64,000 nt of DNA from Comamonadaceae bacterium UBA4962 (GTDB lineage: Bacteria > Pseudomonadota > Gammaproteobacteria > Burkholderiales > Burkholderiaceae_C): contig DHAE01000011.1 of NCBI GenBank assembly GCA_002397315.1, positions 1 through 64,000 on the forward strand, written 5' to 3'. A program made the translations under genes and the position numbers. This document shows, in pieces, positions 50,023-57,810 of the stretch. Positions within the stretch are counted from its first letter, which is position 1. Every line of letters begins with the position of its first letter. The notes below the pieces were generated by a model. The model was given only the letters and a program-made list of their open reading frames with translations, was not told the origin of the DNA and did no database searches.

Positions 50023-51297
50023 TCAGCGGTTGCCGTGGCTGATGCGGTAGATCACGCCGTTCTGGTCCTCGGCGAGCAGCAGTGCGCCGTCGCGCGCCTG
50101 GGCCAGGCCTGCGAGGCGGCCGAACTGGGCGGGCCGGCGGGCCTTGTCCTGCTCCGCGGGGGCGGCCGCGGGACCGGGCTGCGACGCCACGGGCGCGGGC
50201 GCGGACATGAGCCAGCCCCCCGCGAATTCCTCCGTGCCGGTGGGGCGGCCTTCGGCGTCGAAGCGCACCCGCACCACGTTGTAGCCGCTGGGCTGCGAGC
50301 GGTTCCACGAGCCGCGGAATGCGACGAAGGCATCGCCGCGGTACTGCTGCGGGAACTGCTCGCCCGTGTAGAAGACGAAGCCGATCGGCGCGGCATGGGC
50401 GGTGTACTGCAGCAGCGGGGCCTCGGTGGTGGGGCAGAAATCCGCCTTGGTGGTGTTGGGCGGTTCGTTGACCTGGAACTTCGTCACCTGCCGGTCGCCC
50501 CAGCAGAAGGGCCAGCCGTAGTGCTTGTTCGGCAGGATGGCGTTGAGCTCTTCGGGCGGCGTGTCGTCGCCCTGGAAGTCGGAGCCGTGGTCGAAGCCGT
50601 AGAGCACGCCGGTGCGCGGATGCCAGCCGAAGCCGATGGTGTTGCGCAGTCCCTGTGCCACCACTTCGCGGCCCGAGCCGTCCGGGCGCATGCGCAGCAT
50701 CGTGGCCGATTCGCCGTTGGTTTCGCGGCAGTTGTTGCAGGTGGAGCCGACGGTGAGGTAGAGCCAGCCGTCGGGACCGAAGGCGATCGTGCGGTTGGGG
50801 TGCTGGCCGGCATCGGGCAGGTCGTCGGCGAGGATGCGCGGCACCGAGAGCGTGCCGTCCGGCTGCACGTCGGCCACCATCAGCTTCTTGTCGGTGACGA
50901 GGTAGAGCCTGCCGTCGCGCAGCGCGAGGCCGTGCGCGTACTTCGCGTTCTGCAGCACCACCTTCTGCTGGTCCGCGCGACCGTCGCCGTCGCTGTCGCG
51001 CAGCCACAGCACGTCGCCCTGCTCGCGGCGGCTGGCGTACACGTCGCCATTGGGCGCAACGGCCAGCCAGCGCACGTTGTTCAAATCTTTGGCGAACACC
51101 GAGACCTTGAACCCGGCGGGCACGCGCAATTGCCCCAGCAGCGATTCCTCGAAGCGCATGGGCGTGGGTTCGAGCACGCCGCCCGTCACCGTGGTGGGGC
51201 CGTCGCCCGGCGGGAGCTGCGCGTGCGCGGCGAGGCTGCAGGCAGCGAGGGAGAAGGCGATGGCGCCGGCGCGGATCGCGAGGTTTCTGGAGTGCAT
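50023..51297 (-). CDS. Sorbosone/glucose dehydrogenase-like PQQ beta-propeller protein
   Basis: The 424-residue protein has a signal peptide ending A-A-H-A-Q (about residue 26). It has the soluble GSDH pattern: P-A-G-F-K-V-S-V-F-A-K-D-L, N-V-R-W-L-A-V-A-P-N-G, H-P-N-R-T-I-A-F-G-P-D-G-W-L-Y, G-F-G-W-H-P-R-T-G and Y-G-W-P-F-C-W-G. It likely oxidises a sugar or related aldehyde in the periplasm, but the substrate is unknown. ATG 51297 was chosen to keep the signal peptide. It is followed by the SOD-propeller gene. Confidence 0.84.
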   Translation of the reverse strand: MHSRNLAIRAGAIAFSLAACSLAAHAQLPPGDGPTTVTGGVLEPTPMRFEESLLGQLRVPAGFKVSVFAKDLNNVRWLAVAPNGDVYASRREQGDVLWLRDSDGDGRADQQKVVLQNAKYAHGLALRDGRLYLVTDKKLMVADVQPDGTLSVPRILADDLPDAGQHPNRTIAFGPDGWLYLTVGSTCNNCRETNGESATMLRMRPDGSGREVVAQGLRNTIGFGWHPRTGVLYGFDHGSDFQGDDTPPEELNAILPNKHYGWPFCWGDRQVTKFQVNEPPNTTKADFCPTTEAPLLQYTAHAAPIGFVFYTGEQFPQQYRGDAFVAFRGSWNRSQPSGYNVVRVRFDAEGRPTGTEEFAGGWLMSAPAPVASQPGPAAAPAEQDKARRPAQFGRLAGLAQARDGALLLAEDQNGVIYRISHGNR

Positions 51298-51517
51298 GGA
51301 TCGGCTCGCTGGTGGGCCCACCGATGGGTGGGCAGTGGACGGACGGGTGGAGTGCGGAGAGCGTGGCCCACGCATTCTTCGAGTCCTGTCCGCTGCGTGT
51401 CGGTCGGCGGAAAACGCCCCGCCGTGTAGGAGCAGGCGCGCGCAAGAAGCGCAGTCGTAACCGCCGGCTCGCGCCTTTGCAAGGATGGGCTGCGCGTTTG
51501 CGGCACGGCCGCGTGCG

Positions 51518-51652
51518 TCAGTCCGGCACGGTGGTGGGACCCGCCGGAGCCGGGGCGGGCGAGGGCGGCGGGGCAGGCGGCAGATCGCCCGGCGGACGCG
51601 GCAATTCGCCGGGAACCTGGTGCAGGGGATGTTCGGCGGGATCGGTGGCCAT
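51518..51652 (-). CDS. Small proline-rich protein, unknown
   Basis: ATG 51652 follows GAGGAG on the minus strand and opens a 44-residue frame, rich in Pro, that reads through P-L-H-Q-V-P-G-E-L-P-R-P-P and ends in T-V-P-D. The good ribosome-binding site supports it. Nothing is known of its function, and the frame could be a chance open stretch in GC-rich DNA. The gaps on both sides, including 51298-51517, hold nothing else I recognise. Confidence 0.4.
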   Translation of the reverse strand: MATDPAEHPLHQVPGELPRPPGDLPPAPPPSPAPAPAGPTTVPD

Positions 51653-51920
51653 GGGGGGCTCCTCGGGACGGCGCGGGGCGCCGATGGGGTGGGCTGGCCG
51701 CACTTCGCCGGTACCGCGGCAGGGGCGGCGAGGGCGCTGCGGCGAAGGGGGGTGTCCGGCCACTATGCGCCCCGCCTGCGCGCCACCCGCGTAGGACCGT
51801 GGCGCGTCAGCCAGGACCGCCGCGCGGGCCGCGAAGGCCGTGCGGCGTCTGCGAACCGCTGGCACCCCCGGGACACGGAGATTCACGCGCGCTGCACAGG
51901 GCTCGCATACAGTGGCCGCC

Positions 51921-52676
51921 ATGGACGATTCAACCTACACCCGATCCCTCAATCTCTCCGGCGCCACCAACTTCCGCGATCTGGGCGGCTACGCAGGCCG
52001 GGACGGGCGGCGCGTGCGGTGGCGGCGCATCTTCCGCTCGGACCACCTCGCCGGGCTGACCCCGGAAGACGCGAAGGCGATCGCGGAACTGGGGCTGCGC
52101 CGCGCGGTGGACTTCCGGGGCGCGCACGAGCGCGCCACGCTGCCGTATGCCTTGCCCGACGTCGCCTACCACGCGCTCTCGATCGAGCCGACGGTGGTGC
52201 AGCGCGCGAAGGACATGGCGCTGTCGGGCCACGAGATCACGCCCGCCATCGCGGTGGCGCTGATGCAGGACACTTACCGCGATTTCGTGGCGAACAACGC
52301 GCCGGAGTTCGCGGCGCTGTTCGCGCACCTGCTGGAGAGCGACGTGCCGCTCGTCTTCCACTGCACCGCCGGCAAGGACCGCACGGGCTTCGCGGCCGCG
52401 ATGATCCTGCTGGCCCTGGGCGTGCCGCGCGACGTGGTGATGCAGGACTATCTGCTCACCAACGGCCTCTACCGGCGCCCCGCGCTGCTGCACGGCACGG
52501 CGCCCGACGAGGTGCTCAACGTGCTGTGGCGCGTGCAGGAGGACTTCCTGGAAGCGGCGCTGGATGCGGTGGATGCGGACCACGGCGGCGTGGACCGGTA
52601 CCTCGAGCGCAGCCTCGACGTGGGGCCTGCGGAGCGCGATCGGCTCGCGCAGCTCTACCTGCAGCCGCCCGTCTGA
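51921..52676 (+). CDS. Tyrosine/serine protein phosphatase (DSP-type)
   Basis: The 251-residue protein has the signature of bacterial Tyr phosphatases: N-terminal N-F-R-D-L-G-G-Y, R-S-D-H-L-A-G-L, and the P-loop H-C-T-A-G-K-D-R-T-G with nucleophile Cys148 and Arg154. It matches the MptpB/Y_phosphatase3 type, which acts on phosphotyrosine or phosphoinositides. ATG 51921 gives the family N-terminus. It is not in an operon; copy B of the 112-bp palindrome begins 11 bp after its stop. Confidence 0.9.
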   Translation: MDDSTYTRSLNLSGATNFRDLGGYAGRDGRRVRWRRIFRSDHLAGLTPEDAKAIAELGLRRAVDFRGAHERATLPYALPDVAYHALSIEPTVVQRAKDMALSGHEITPAIAVALMQDTYRDFVANNAPEFAALFAHLLESDVPLVFHCTAGKDRTGFAAAMILLALGVPRDVVMQDYLLTNGLYRRPALLHGTAPDEVLNVLWRVQEDFLEAALDAVDADHGGVDRYLERSLDVGPAERDRLAQLYLQPPV

Positions 52677-52687
52677 CGCAGGCTTTG

Positions 52688-52799
52688 GAGCCGCTCACAG
52701 AACCCTTCTGGCGTCGTTGCCTCATCTTGTCGTACTACTCGTACTGCCTGCGATGCGGCGCCCAGCCAGAACCGCTTCGCTGGGTTCTGTGAGCGGCTC
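52688..52799. repeat. 112-bp palindromic repeat, copy B
   Basis: The outer arms GAGCCGCTCACAGAACCC (52688-52705) and its exact complement (52782-52799) form a perfect 18-bp stem. The 76-nt core (52706-52781) closely matches copy A at 13056-13131 and starts TTCTGGCGTCGTTGCC. The inner hairpin here is GTAC/GTAC where copy A has GTAGC/GCTAC, so pairing is kept while bases change. It lies just 3' of the phosphatase gene. Confidence 0.88.
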
Positions 52800-52833
52800 T
52801 TGATGCGCGCCATGGCGGCGCGCGCGGGCAAAG

Positions 52834-52862
52834 AAAAAGCCGGTGCGGTGCACCGGCTTTTT
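52834..52862. terminator. Bidirectional terminator
   Basis: AAAAAGCCGGTG (52834-52845) pairs with CACCGGCTTTTT (52851-52862). T-runs follow the stem on both strands, so it can end the phosphatase transcript from the left and the HU-like transcript from the right. Confidence 0.88.
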
Positions 52863-52914
52863 TCGTTCGAAGCGCCTGGCAGCCGCGGCTGCCGGGCCTT
52901 CTTTCACGCAGCGA

Positions 52915-53412
52915 TCAGAGCGTTGCGTCCTTGAGCTTCTTCAGCGCGCGGGTCTTGATCTTGACCGAGGCGGGCTTGGCGGGGAACCAGCGCTCTTCGC
53001 CCGTGAACGGGTCCTTGCCGAAGCGCTTCTTCTTGGCGGGCACTTGCTGCAGGCCGATCTTCATCAGGCCGGGCAGCGTGAATTCGCCGGAGCCCTTCTT
53101 GTGCACGGAGCCGAGGATCGCGGATTCCAGCGCGGCCATCACGGCCTTGGCGGCCTTGGGCTCGACACCGGCCTGCTCGGCCAGGTGGGCGATCAGCGAG
53201 GTCTTGGTGAACGTGCCCTTCAGGGGCTTGAGCGCGGCGGGCGCGGCGGCGGTCTTGGCGGCAGCGGCCTTGGGAGCAGCGGCCTTGGGGGCTGCGGCAG
53301 CCTTCTTGGCGGGAGCGGCCTTCTTGGCCGGTGCCGGAGCCGCGGCCTTCTTCACCGCGGGAGTGGCCGCCTTCTTGGCCGGGGCGGAAGCGGTTTTCTT
53401 TGCAGTTGCCAT
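52915..53412 (-). CDS. HU-like DNA-binding protein with histone-H1-like N-tail
   Basis: The 165-residue protein has an N-terminal tail of about 65 residues made of Ala/Lys/Pro repeats (A-P-A-K-K-A type) and a C-terminal HU/IHF domain (L-I-A-H-L-A-E-Q-A-G-V through G-E-F-T-L-P-G-L-M-K and K-D-P-F-T-G-E-E-R-W-F). The tail resembles the H1-like tails of nucleoid proteins in betaproteobacteria. ATG 53412 begins the tail; the much longer upstream open frame runs through phaM antisense. It is divergent from phaM. Confidence 0.9.
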   Translation of the reverse strand: MATAKKTASAPAKKAATPAVKKAAAPAPAKKAAPAKKAAAAPKAAAPKAAAAKTAAAPAALKPLKGTFTKTSLIAHLAEQAGVEPKAAKAVMAALESAILGSVHKKGSGEFTLPGLMKIGLQQVPAKKKRFGKDPFTGEERWFPAKPASVKIKTRALKKLKDATL

Positions 53413-53713
53413 GATGTCGGTTTTCTCGTGTTGAGTATTGAAGTTCCAGACGGGCTGGTCGGCGGATTCTAGGGCGTTTGCCCGCCCGTGGCGCGGGTTG
53501 CACGCGCTTTTGGCCCTGCAAAGGGCCTGCAGCCTCGTTTCGCAGCCCCTGGCGCCGCTGCGCCAGGCCCTGTGCGCAATGCCTGCGAAACCCGTGTGGA
53601 CGACGGGGATGGCCGCGTTGGAAGGGCCGCGCAATCGCGTTAAGCTGGCGCTACGCACACGCCGCGCGCGCCCCACCCTTCTTTCGCATCCGCACCGAAC
53701 GAGGAGCCATGCC

Positions 53714-54664
53714 ATGAGCACCAGCCACACCAGCCCGCCCGCCAGCGACACGTCCCCCTTCGGCTTCGGCCGCTTCGTGCCGGGCTTCGATTTCCTCCAG
53801 AACCTGGCCAAGGGTGCCAGCGCCGGCATGCCGCAGATGCCCTCCCTCTCGGGCTGGGTGGCACCCACGATCAGCGTGGAAGAGCTGGAAAAGCGCATCG
53901 AGGAGCTGAAGGCGGTGCAGTTCTGGCTGGACCAGAATTCCCGCGCCCTCAGCGCCACCGTGCAGGCGCTGGAGGTGCAGAAGATGACGCTGGCCACGCT
54001 GCAGGGCATGAACGTGGCGATGGGCGATCTCGCGAAGGCGTTCACGTCGCCATCGCCCGCGCCGTCGCCATCACAGGACCACCGCGCGCAGGCCGCACCG
54101 GCCCCCGCTCCGCAGGCGCCCTGGCCCGACCCGTTCGCACGCGCGCCACAGGCCGCACAGGCGCCTTCCGCTGCGCAGCCTGCACCGGGCGGTGAACCGG
54201 CAGGCGCGCCGGCACCGGGCGCTGCGGGGACGGGGGCCGCCTCTGCGGCCGGTGTGGTGGACCCGATGCAGTGGTGGACCGCGCTCACCGGCCAGTTCCA
54301 GCAGATCGCGGCCAACGCGATGAGCGACGTGTCGAAGCTGCCCGCGATGGACGCCACGCGTGGCATGGCGGCCGAGGCGCTGAAGACGGCCACCGACATG
54401 GCCACGCAGTTCGCCGCACAGGGCATGCAGGGGATGCAGGACATGCAGGAGGCCGCGCGCAAGGCCTCCGGTGTGCCGGCCGACTCCGCGCAAGGGAGCC
54501 GGGCAGCGGCGGCGCGGGGCACGAAGCGCGCGGCCCCGGAGGGCGCGCAGGCGGAGCCGGACGCGCCGCCGGCCGCCAGGCCGCGTGCGAAGAAAACGCC
54601 GGCCGCGGATGCACCGCCTGCGGCCGCTGGGCGCCGCGCCACCGGCCCCAAAAACCGTCCCTGA
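53714..54664 (+). CDS. phaM: PhaM-like PHB granule-associated protein
   Basis: The 316-residue protein starts with F-G-F-G-R-F-V-P-G-F-D-F-L-Q and has W-V-A-P-T-I-S-V-E-E-L-E-K-R-I (about 46-60), V-Q-F-W-L-D-Q-N and a C-terminal basic Ala/Pro/Lys tail. This is the PhaM pattern. PhaM activates PHB synthase PhaC and links granules to the nucleoid. The middle (about 105-185) is a low-complexity Ala/Pro linker. The ATG follows GAGGAG. The 301-bp divergent spacer to the HU-like gene shows no other gene. Confidence 0.85.
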   Translation: MSTSHTSPPASDTSPFGFGRFVPGFDFLQNLAKGASAGMPQMPSLSGWVAPTISVEELEKRIEELKAVQFWLDQNSRALSATVQALEVQKMTLATLQGMNVAMGDLAKAFTSPSPAPSPSQDHRAQAAPAPAPQAPWPDPFARAPQAAQAPSAAQPAPGGEPAGAPAPGAAGTGAASAAGVVDPMQWWTALTGQFQQIAANAMSDVSKLPAMDATRGMAAEALKTATDMATQFAAQGMQGMQDMQEAARKASGVPADSAQGSRAAAARGTKRAAPEGAQAEPDAPPAARPRAKKTPAADAPPAAAGRRATGPKNRP

Positions 54665-54719
54665 GGGCGCGGCGCATCCGCCCATCTTCCGTCCACGGCC
54701 TACTCTTTTTCGTTCCACC

Positions 54720-56036
54720 ATGAAGCTCTTTCCGAATGGCCACGCCACCCATCCGCAATGGCGCATGGCCGCCGCGCTGGTGCTGGCGCAGCTGCGCGCG
54801 CAGATGGCCTTGCCGCACTATGCGGCGGCCCCCGCGCTGGGGCTGGTCTACATCACCGATCATTTCGCCGACGAGGCCGAGCCGCTGCTCGATTTCCTCT
54901 CCGCCGAGCTGCCCGAGGTGACCGACTGGAGCGGCACGGTGGGCGTGGGGGTGGCCGCCAACAATGCGGAGTATTTCGACGAGCCGGCACTGTCCGTGAT
55001 GCTGCTGGACCTGCCCGCAGACCGGTTCCGCGTGTTCTCCGGCGTGGCGCCGCTGTCGCGCGGCGGCGCGGCGGGCGGCGGTTTCGTGCCGCACACCGCG
55101 CTGGTGCATGCCGACGGCGACACGCCGGACCTCGCGGAACTGATCGCCGAGATGTCCGACCGCACGGAGTCGGGCTACCTGTTCGGCGGCATCGCGGCGA
55201 GCCGCGGGCGCAGCGTGCAGTTCGCGGTGGGTGGCGACGGTAACATCGCGGGGCAGGGTGCCGCGCGCGGCGTGTTCGGCGGCGGTCTCTCGGGGGTGGC
55301 GTTCAGCCGCGACGTGGGCATGCTGTCGCGCGTGACGCAGGGCTGCCAGCCGGTGGCGCCGTTCGCGCGGATCACGCGCGCGCAGGAGAACGTGGTGCTC
55401 GAACTCGACGGCGAGCCCGCGCTCGACGTGCTGCTGCGCACGCTCGGCATCACGCTGGAGGGCGATCCGCAGCCCGCGCTGCAGGCGCTGCGCGCCACGC
55501 TGGCAGGCCTGGTGGACGAGGGCGTGCAGCCCACGGGGCGCACGGGCCACTTCGGGACGGACGTGCGCGTGCGCCACCTCATCGGTCTCGATCCGATGCG
55601 CCAGGGCGTGGCGCTCGCCGACAAGGTGGAGGAGGGCATGCAGCTCGCGTTCTGCCAGCGCCACGCGGCGGCCGCGCGCGCCGACCTGATGCGCATCTGC
55701 GCGGAGATCCGCGAGGAGCTGGCCCCCGAGGCGGAGCCGGCCGCGCCGCCGCCGCTGGCCGGCAGCGAGCGCGCGGCGCTCATGCAGGCCCTGGCGCATG
55801 CCACCGACGGCATGCCCGAGCGCACGATCGCGGGCGCGATCTACGTGAGCTGCTCGGGCCGGGGCGGCCCGCATTTCGGCGGGCCCGGGGCCGAGCTGCA
55901 GATCGTGCGGCACGCCCTGGGCGACGTGCCGCTGGTGGGGTTCTTCGCCGGCGGCGAGATCGCCCACCACCGGCTCTACGGCTACACGGGCGTGCTCACC
56001 GTGTTCACCGGCGACGGCCTGCCCGCCAGCCTCTGA
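54720..56036 (+). CDS. FIST-domain sensory protein
   Basis: The 438-residue protein has a FIST N domain (about 20-220: Y-I-T-D-H-F, G-T-V-G-V-G-V and Y-L-F-G-G-I-A-A-S-R-G) and a FIST C domain (about 240-430: G-L-D-P-M-R-Q-G-V, then I-Y-V-S-C-S-G-R-G with P-L-V-G-F-F-A-G-G-E-I). FIST proteins bind small ligands such as amino acids and act in signal transduction; no output domain is fused here. ATG 54720 follows phaM by 55 bp. It ends tail to tail with dadA 12 bp away. Confidence 0.88.
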   Translation: MKLFPNGHATHPQWRMAAALVLAQLRAQMALPHYAAAPALGLVYITDHFADEAEPLLDFLSAELPEVTDWSGTVGVGVAANNAEYFDEPALSVMLLDLPADRFRVFSGVAPLSRGGAAGGGFVPHTALVHADGDTPDLAELIAEMSDRTESGYLFGGIAASRGRSVQFAVGGDGNIAGQGAARGVFGGGLSGVAFSRDVGMLSRVTQGCQPVAPFARITRAQENVVLELDGEPALDVLLRTLGITLEGDPQPALQALRATLAGLVDEGVQPTGRTGHFGTDVRVRHLIGLDPMRQGVALADKVEEGMQLAFCQRHAAAARADLMRICAEIREELAPEAEPAAPPPLAGSERAALMQALAHATDGMPERTIAGAIYVSCSGRGGPHFGGPGAELQIVRHALGDVPLVGFFAGGEIAHHRLYGYTGVLTVFTGDGLPASL

Positions 56037-56048
56037 CCCGCGGGACCG

Positions 56049-57368
56049 TCAGGCCAGCGCCGGCACCGCGGCACGGCCGCGCGGCATGCCGGTGAACGCG
56101 AAGTCGACTTCGGGCACGAGGCCGCTCACGATGTCGGCGATCGCCCGGCCGGAGCCGCAGGCATGCGTCCAGCCGAGCGTGCCGTGGCCGGTGTTGAGGA
56201 ACAGGTTGGGCAGCTTGGTGCGGCCGATCAGCGGCACATTGCTCGGCGTCGCGGGGCGCAGGCCGGACCAGAACTGCGCCTGCGCGGTGTCGCCCGCGCC
56301 GGGAAAGAGCTGCTCCACGCGCCGCACGATGGCCTCGCAGCGCACCGGGTTCAGGTCGCGCCCGTAGCCGTTCAGTTCGGCCGTGCCGGCGACGCGCATC
56401 ACGTCGCGCGCCGGCTGGCCATCCTGCGCCGGGCGCGTGTAACGCGAGAACACCAGCTTGTATTCGTCGTCGGTCAGGCTCACCTCGTAGGCCGCGGCGG
56501 GGTCGCGCACCGGGATCGTGGCCGAGTAGCCCTTGGCCGGATAGATCGGCAGGCGCAGGCCGAGCGGCTGCGCCAGCAGCGGGCTGAACGAGCCCATGGC
56601 GAGCACGTAGGCGTCGCTGCGCACGCGCTCGTAGCGGCCCTCCTCGTCGGTGATCTCGACATGGTCGATGGCGCCGCCCGCGGTGCGCAGCGCGGTGACG
56701 TGGCAGCCCATGCGGAAGCGCACGCCGGCCGCCTCGGCGACGTGCGCCAGCGCGCGCGTGAAGGCGTTGGCGTCGCCCGATTCGTCCTCGGCCGTATAGG
56801 TGGCGCCGGCCAGCCGGTGGCGGATGGCGGCCAGCGCCGGTTCCAGCCGCACGGCCTCGTCGGCGCCGACCACGCGGCGCTCGCAGCCGAGCGCGCGCAT
56901 CTGCTCTGCGGGCGCGAGGGCGGCGTCGAACTCCTTCCGGCTGGTGTAGAAGTGCAGGATGCCCTGCGTGCGCTGGTCGTACTGCAGGCCCGTGTCGCGG
57001 CGCAGCTGCTGCAGCGTGGCGCGGCTGTAGGTGCCCAGTCGCACGATCTGCTCGATGTTGTGGCGCGTGCGGGCCGGCGTGCATTCGCGCAGGAACTGCA
57101 GGCCCCAGAGCCATTGGCGCGCATCCGCGCGCAGGCGGAACAGCAGCGGGGCATCTTCCTTGCCCAGCCACTGCAGCAGTTTCAGCGGGGCGCCGGGGTT
57201 GGCCCAGGGTTCGGCGTGGCTCACCGAGATCTGCCCGCCGTTGGCGAAGCTGGTTTCCGCGCCGGGCGTGGCCTGGCGGTCGATGACGGTCACTTCGTGG
57301 CCGAGCTGGCGCAGGAAATGGGCGGAGGTGGTGCCGAGCAGGCCGGCGCCGAGGACGGTAACGCGCAT
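56049..57368 (-). CDS. dadA: D-amino-acid dehydrogenase (FAD-dependent)
   Basis: The 439-residue protein begins with the FAD-binding V-L-G-A-G-L-L-G-T-T and has V-I-D-R-Q-A-T-P-G-A-E-T-S-F-A-N-G-G-Q-I, both typical of DadA. A C-terminal G-H-G-T-L-G-W-T-H-A-C-G-S-G closes the fold. DadA oxidises D-amino acids to keto acids and feeds electrons to the respiratory chain. Its message begins with a tandem glycine riboswitch (57561-57745), which points to glycine as substrate or signal. Confidence 0.9.
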   Translation of the reverse strand: MRVTVLGAGLLGTTSAHFLRQLGHEVTVIDRQATPGAETSFANGGQISVSHAEPWANPGAPLKLLQWLGKEDAPLLFRLRADARQWLWGLQFLRECTPARTRHNIEQIVRLGTYSRATLQQLRRDTGLQYDQRTQGILHFYTSRKEFDAALAPAEQMRALGCERRVVGADEAVRLEPALAAIRHRLAGATYTAEDESGDANAFTRALAHVAEAAGVRFRMGCHVTALRTAGGAIDHVEITDEEGRYERVRSDAYVLAMGSFSPLLAQPLGLRLPIYPAKGYSATIPVRDPAAAYEVSLTDDEYKLVFSRYTRPAQDGQPARDVMRVAGTAELNGYGRDLNPVRCEAIVRRVEQLFPGAGDTAQAQFWSGLRPATPSNVPLIGRTKLPNLFLNTGHGTLGWTHACGSGRAIADIVSGLVPEVDFAFTGMPRGRAAVPALA

Positions 57369-57560
57369 GGTTCAGATGCCTTTCCATGCGGGCCGGATCG
57401 CGGCGGCAGGAACACGCCGCGCGGCGATGCCGCGAGGCTCCCATGCCGCGGGCAGGCCCGCATCGGGGGGCCGGGCTCTGCGGCGTCGGGGTGCTGTGGT
57501 GCGTGCCATCGGAGGGCGGACAGCAACCTGCGGCCGCAAGGCCTGGCTGCCGCTCCCCCT

Positions 57561-57745
57561 GTCCTCGGTACCTGAGAGATTCACCCTGCGCGACCGCCGC
57601 GCGGGGTTTGCTCCTTCGGTGCGCCACGTGGCGTGGCGGCTCTCCAGACGGCTGTGTGGTGGTGCAGTACGGGACCTGAGCGTGTATGGGAGTTTGCGCC
57701 TTCGGTGGAACGCCGGTGGTGCCGGCCGTTCGCTCTCCTGCGGGG
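57561..57745 (-). promoter_or_regulatory. Tandem glycine riboswitch upstream of dadA
   Basis: Read on the minus strand, aptamer 1 (about 57674-57745) has GGAGAGC, CACCGAAGGCGCAAACT and CGCTCAGGTCCCG. Aptamer 2 (about 57561-57656) has GGAGAGCC, GCACCGAAGGAGCAAACC and AATCTCTCAGGTACCGAGG. These are the conserved glycine-riboswitch elements, twice in tandem. A 192-nt leader separates them from dadA. A TTACGAT at 57750-57756 (minus) could be the -10 box. ON or OFF action cannot be told by eye. Confidence 0.92.
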
Positions 57746-57810
57746 CGGATCGTAACAGCGAAGCCGCGCGGCGCAAAGCGAAAGCGCTCGGGCGCCGCGG
57801 CGGCGCGCCG

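Noticed and set aside
44697..51429. Plus-strand open frames of more than 1000 codons opposite the catalase, YdeP, SOD and sorbosone-dehydrogenase genes
   Set aside because: Antisense shadows. The minus-strand proteins carry clear motifs and signal peptides, and these frames do not.
52915..54696. A 593-codon frame that would extend the HU-like protein through phaM antisense
   Set aside because: The HU tail begins at ATG 53412 and the upstream part is the complement of the PhaM coding sequence.
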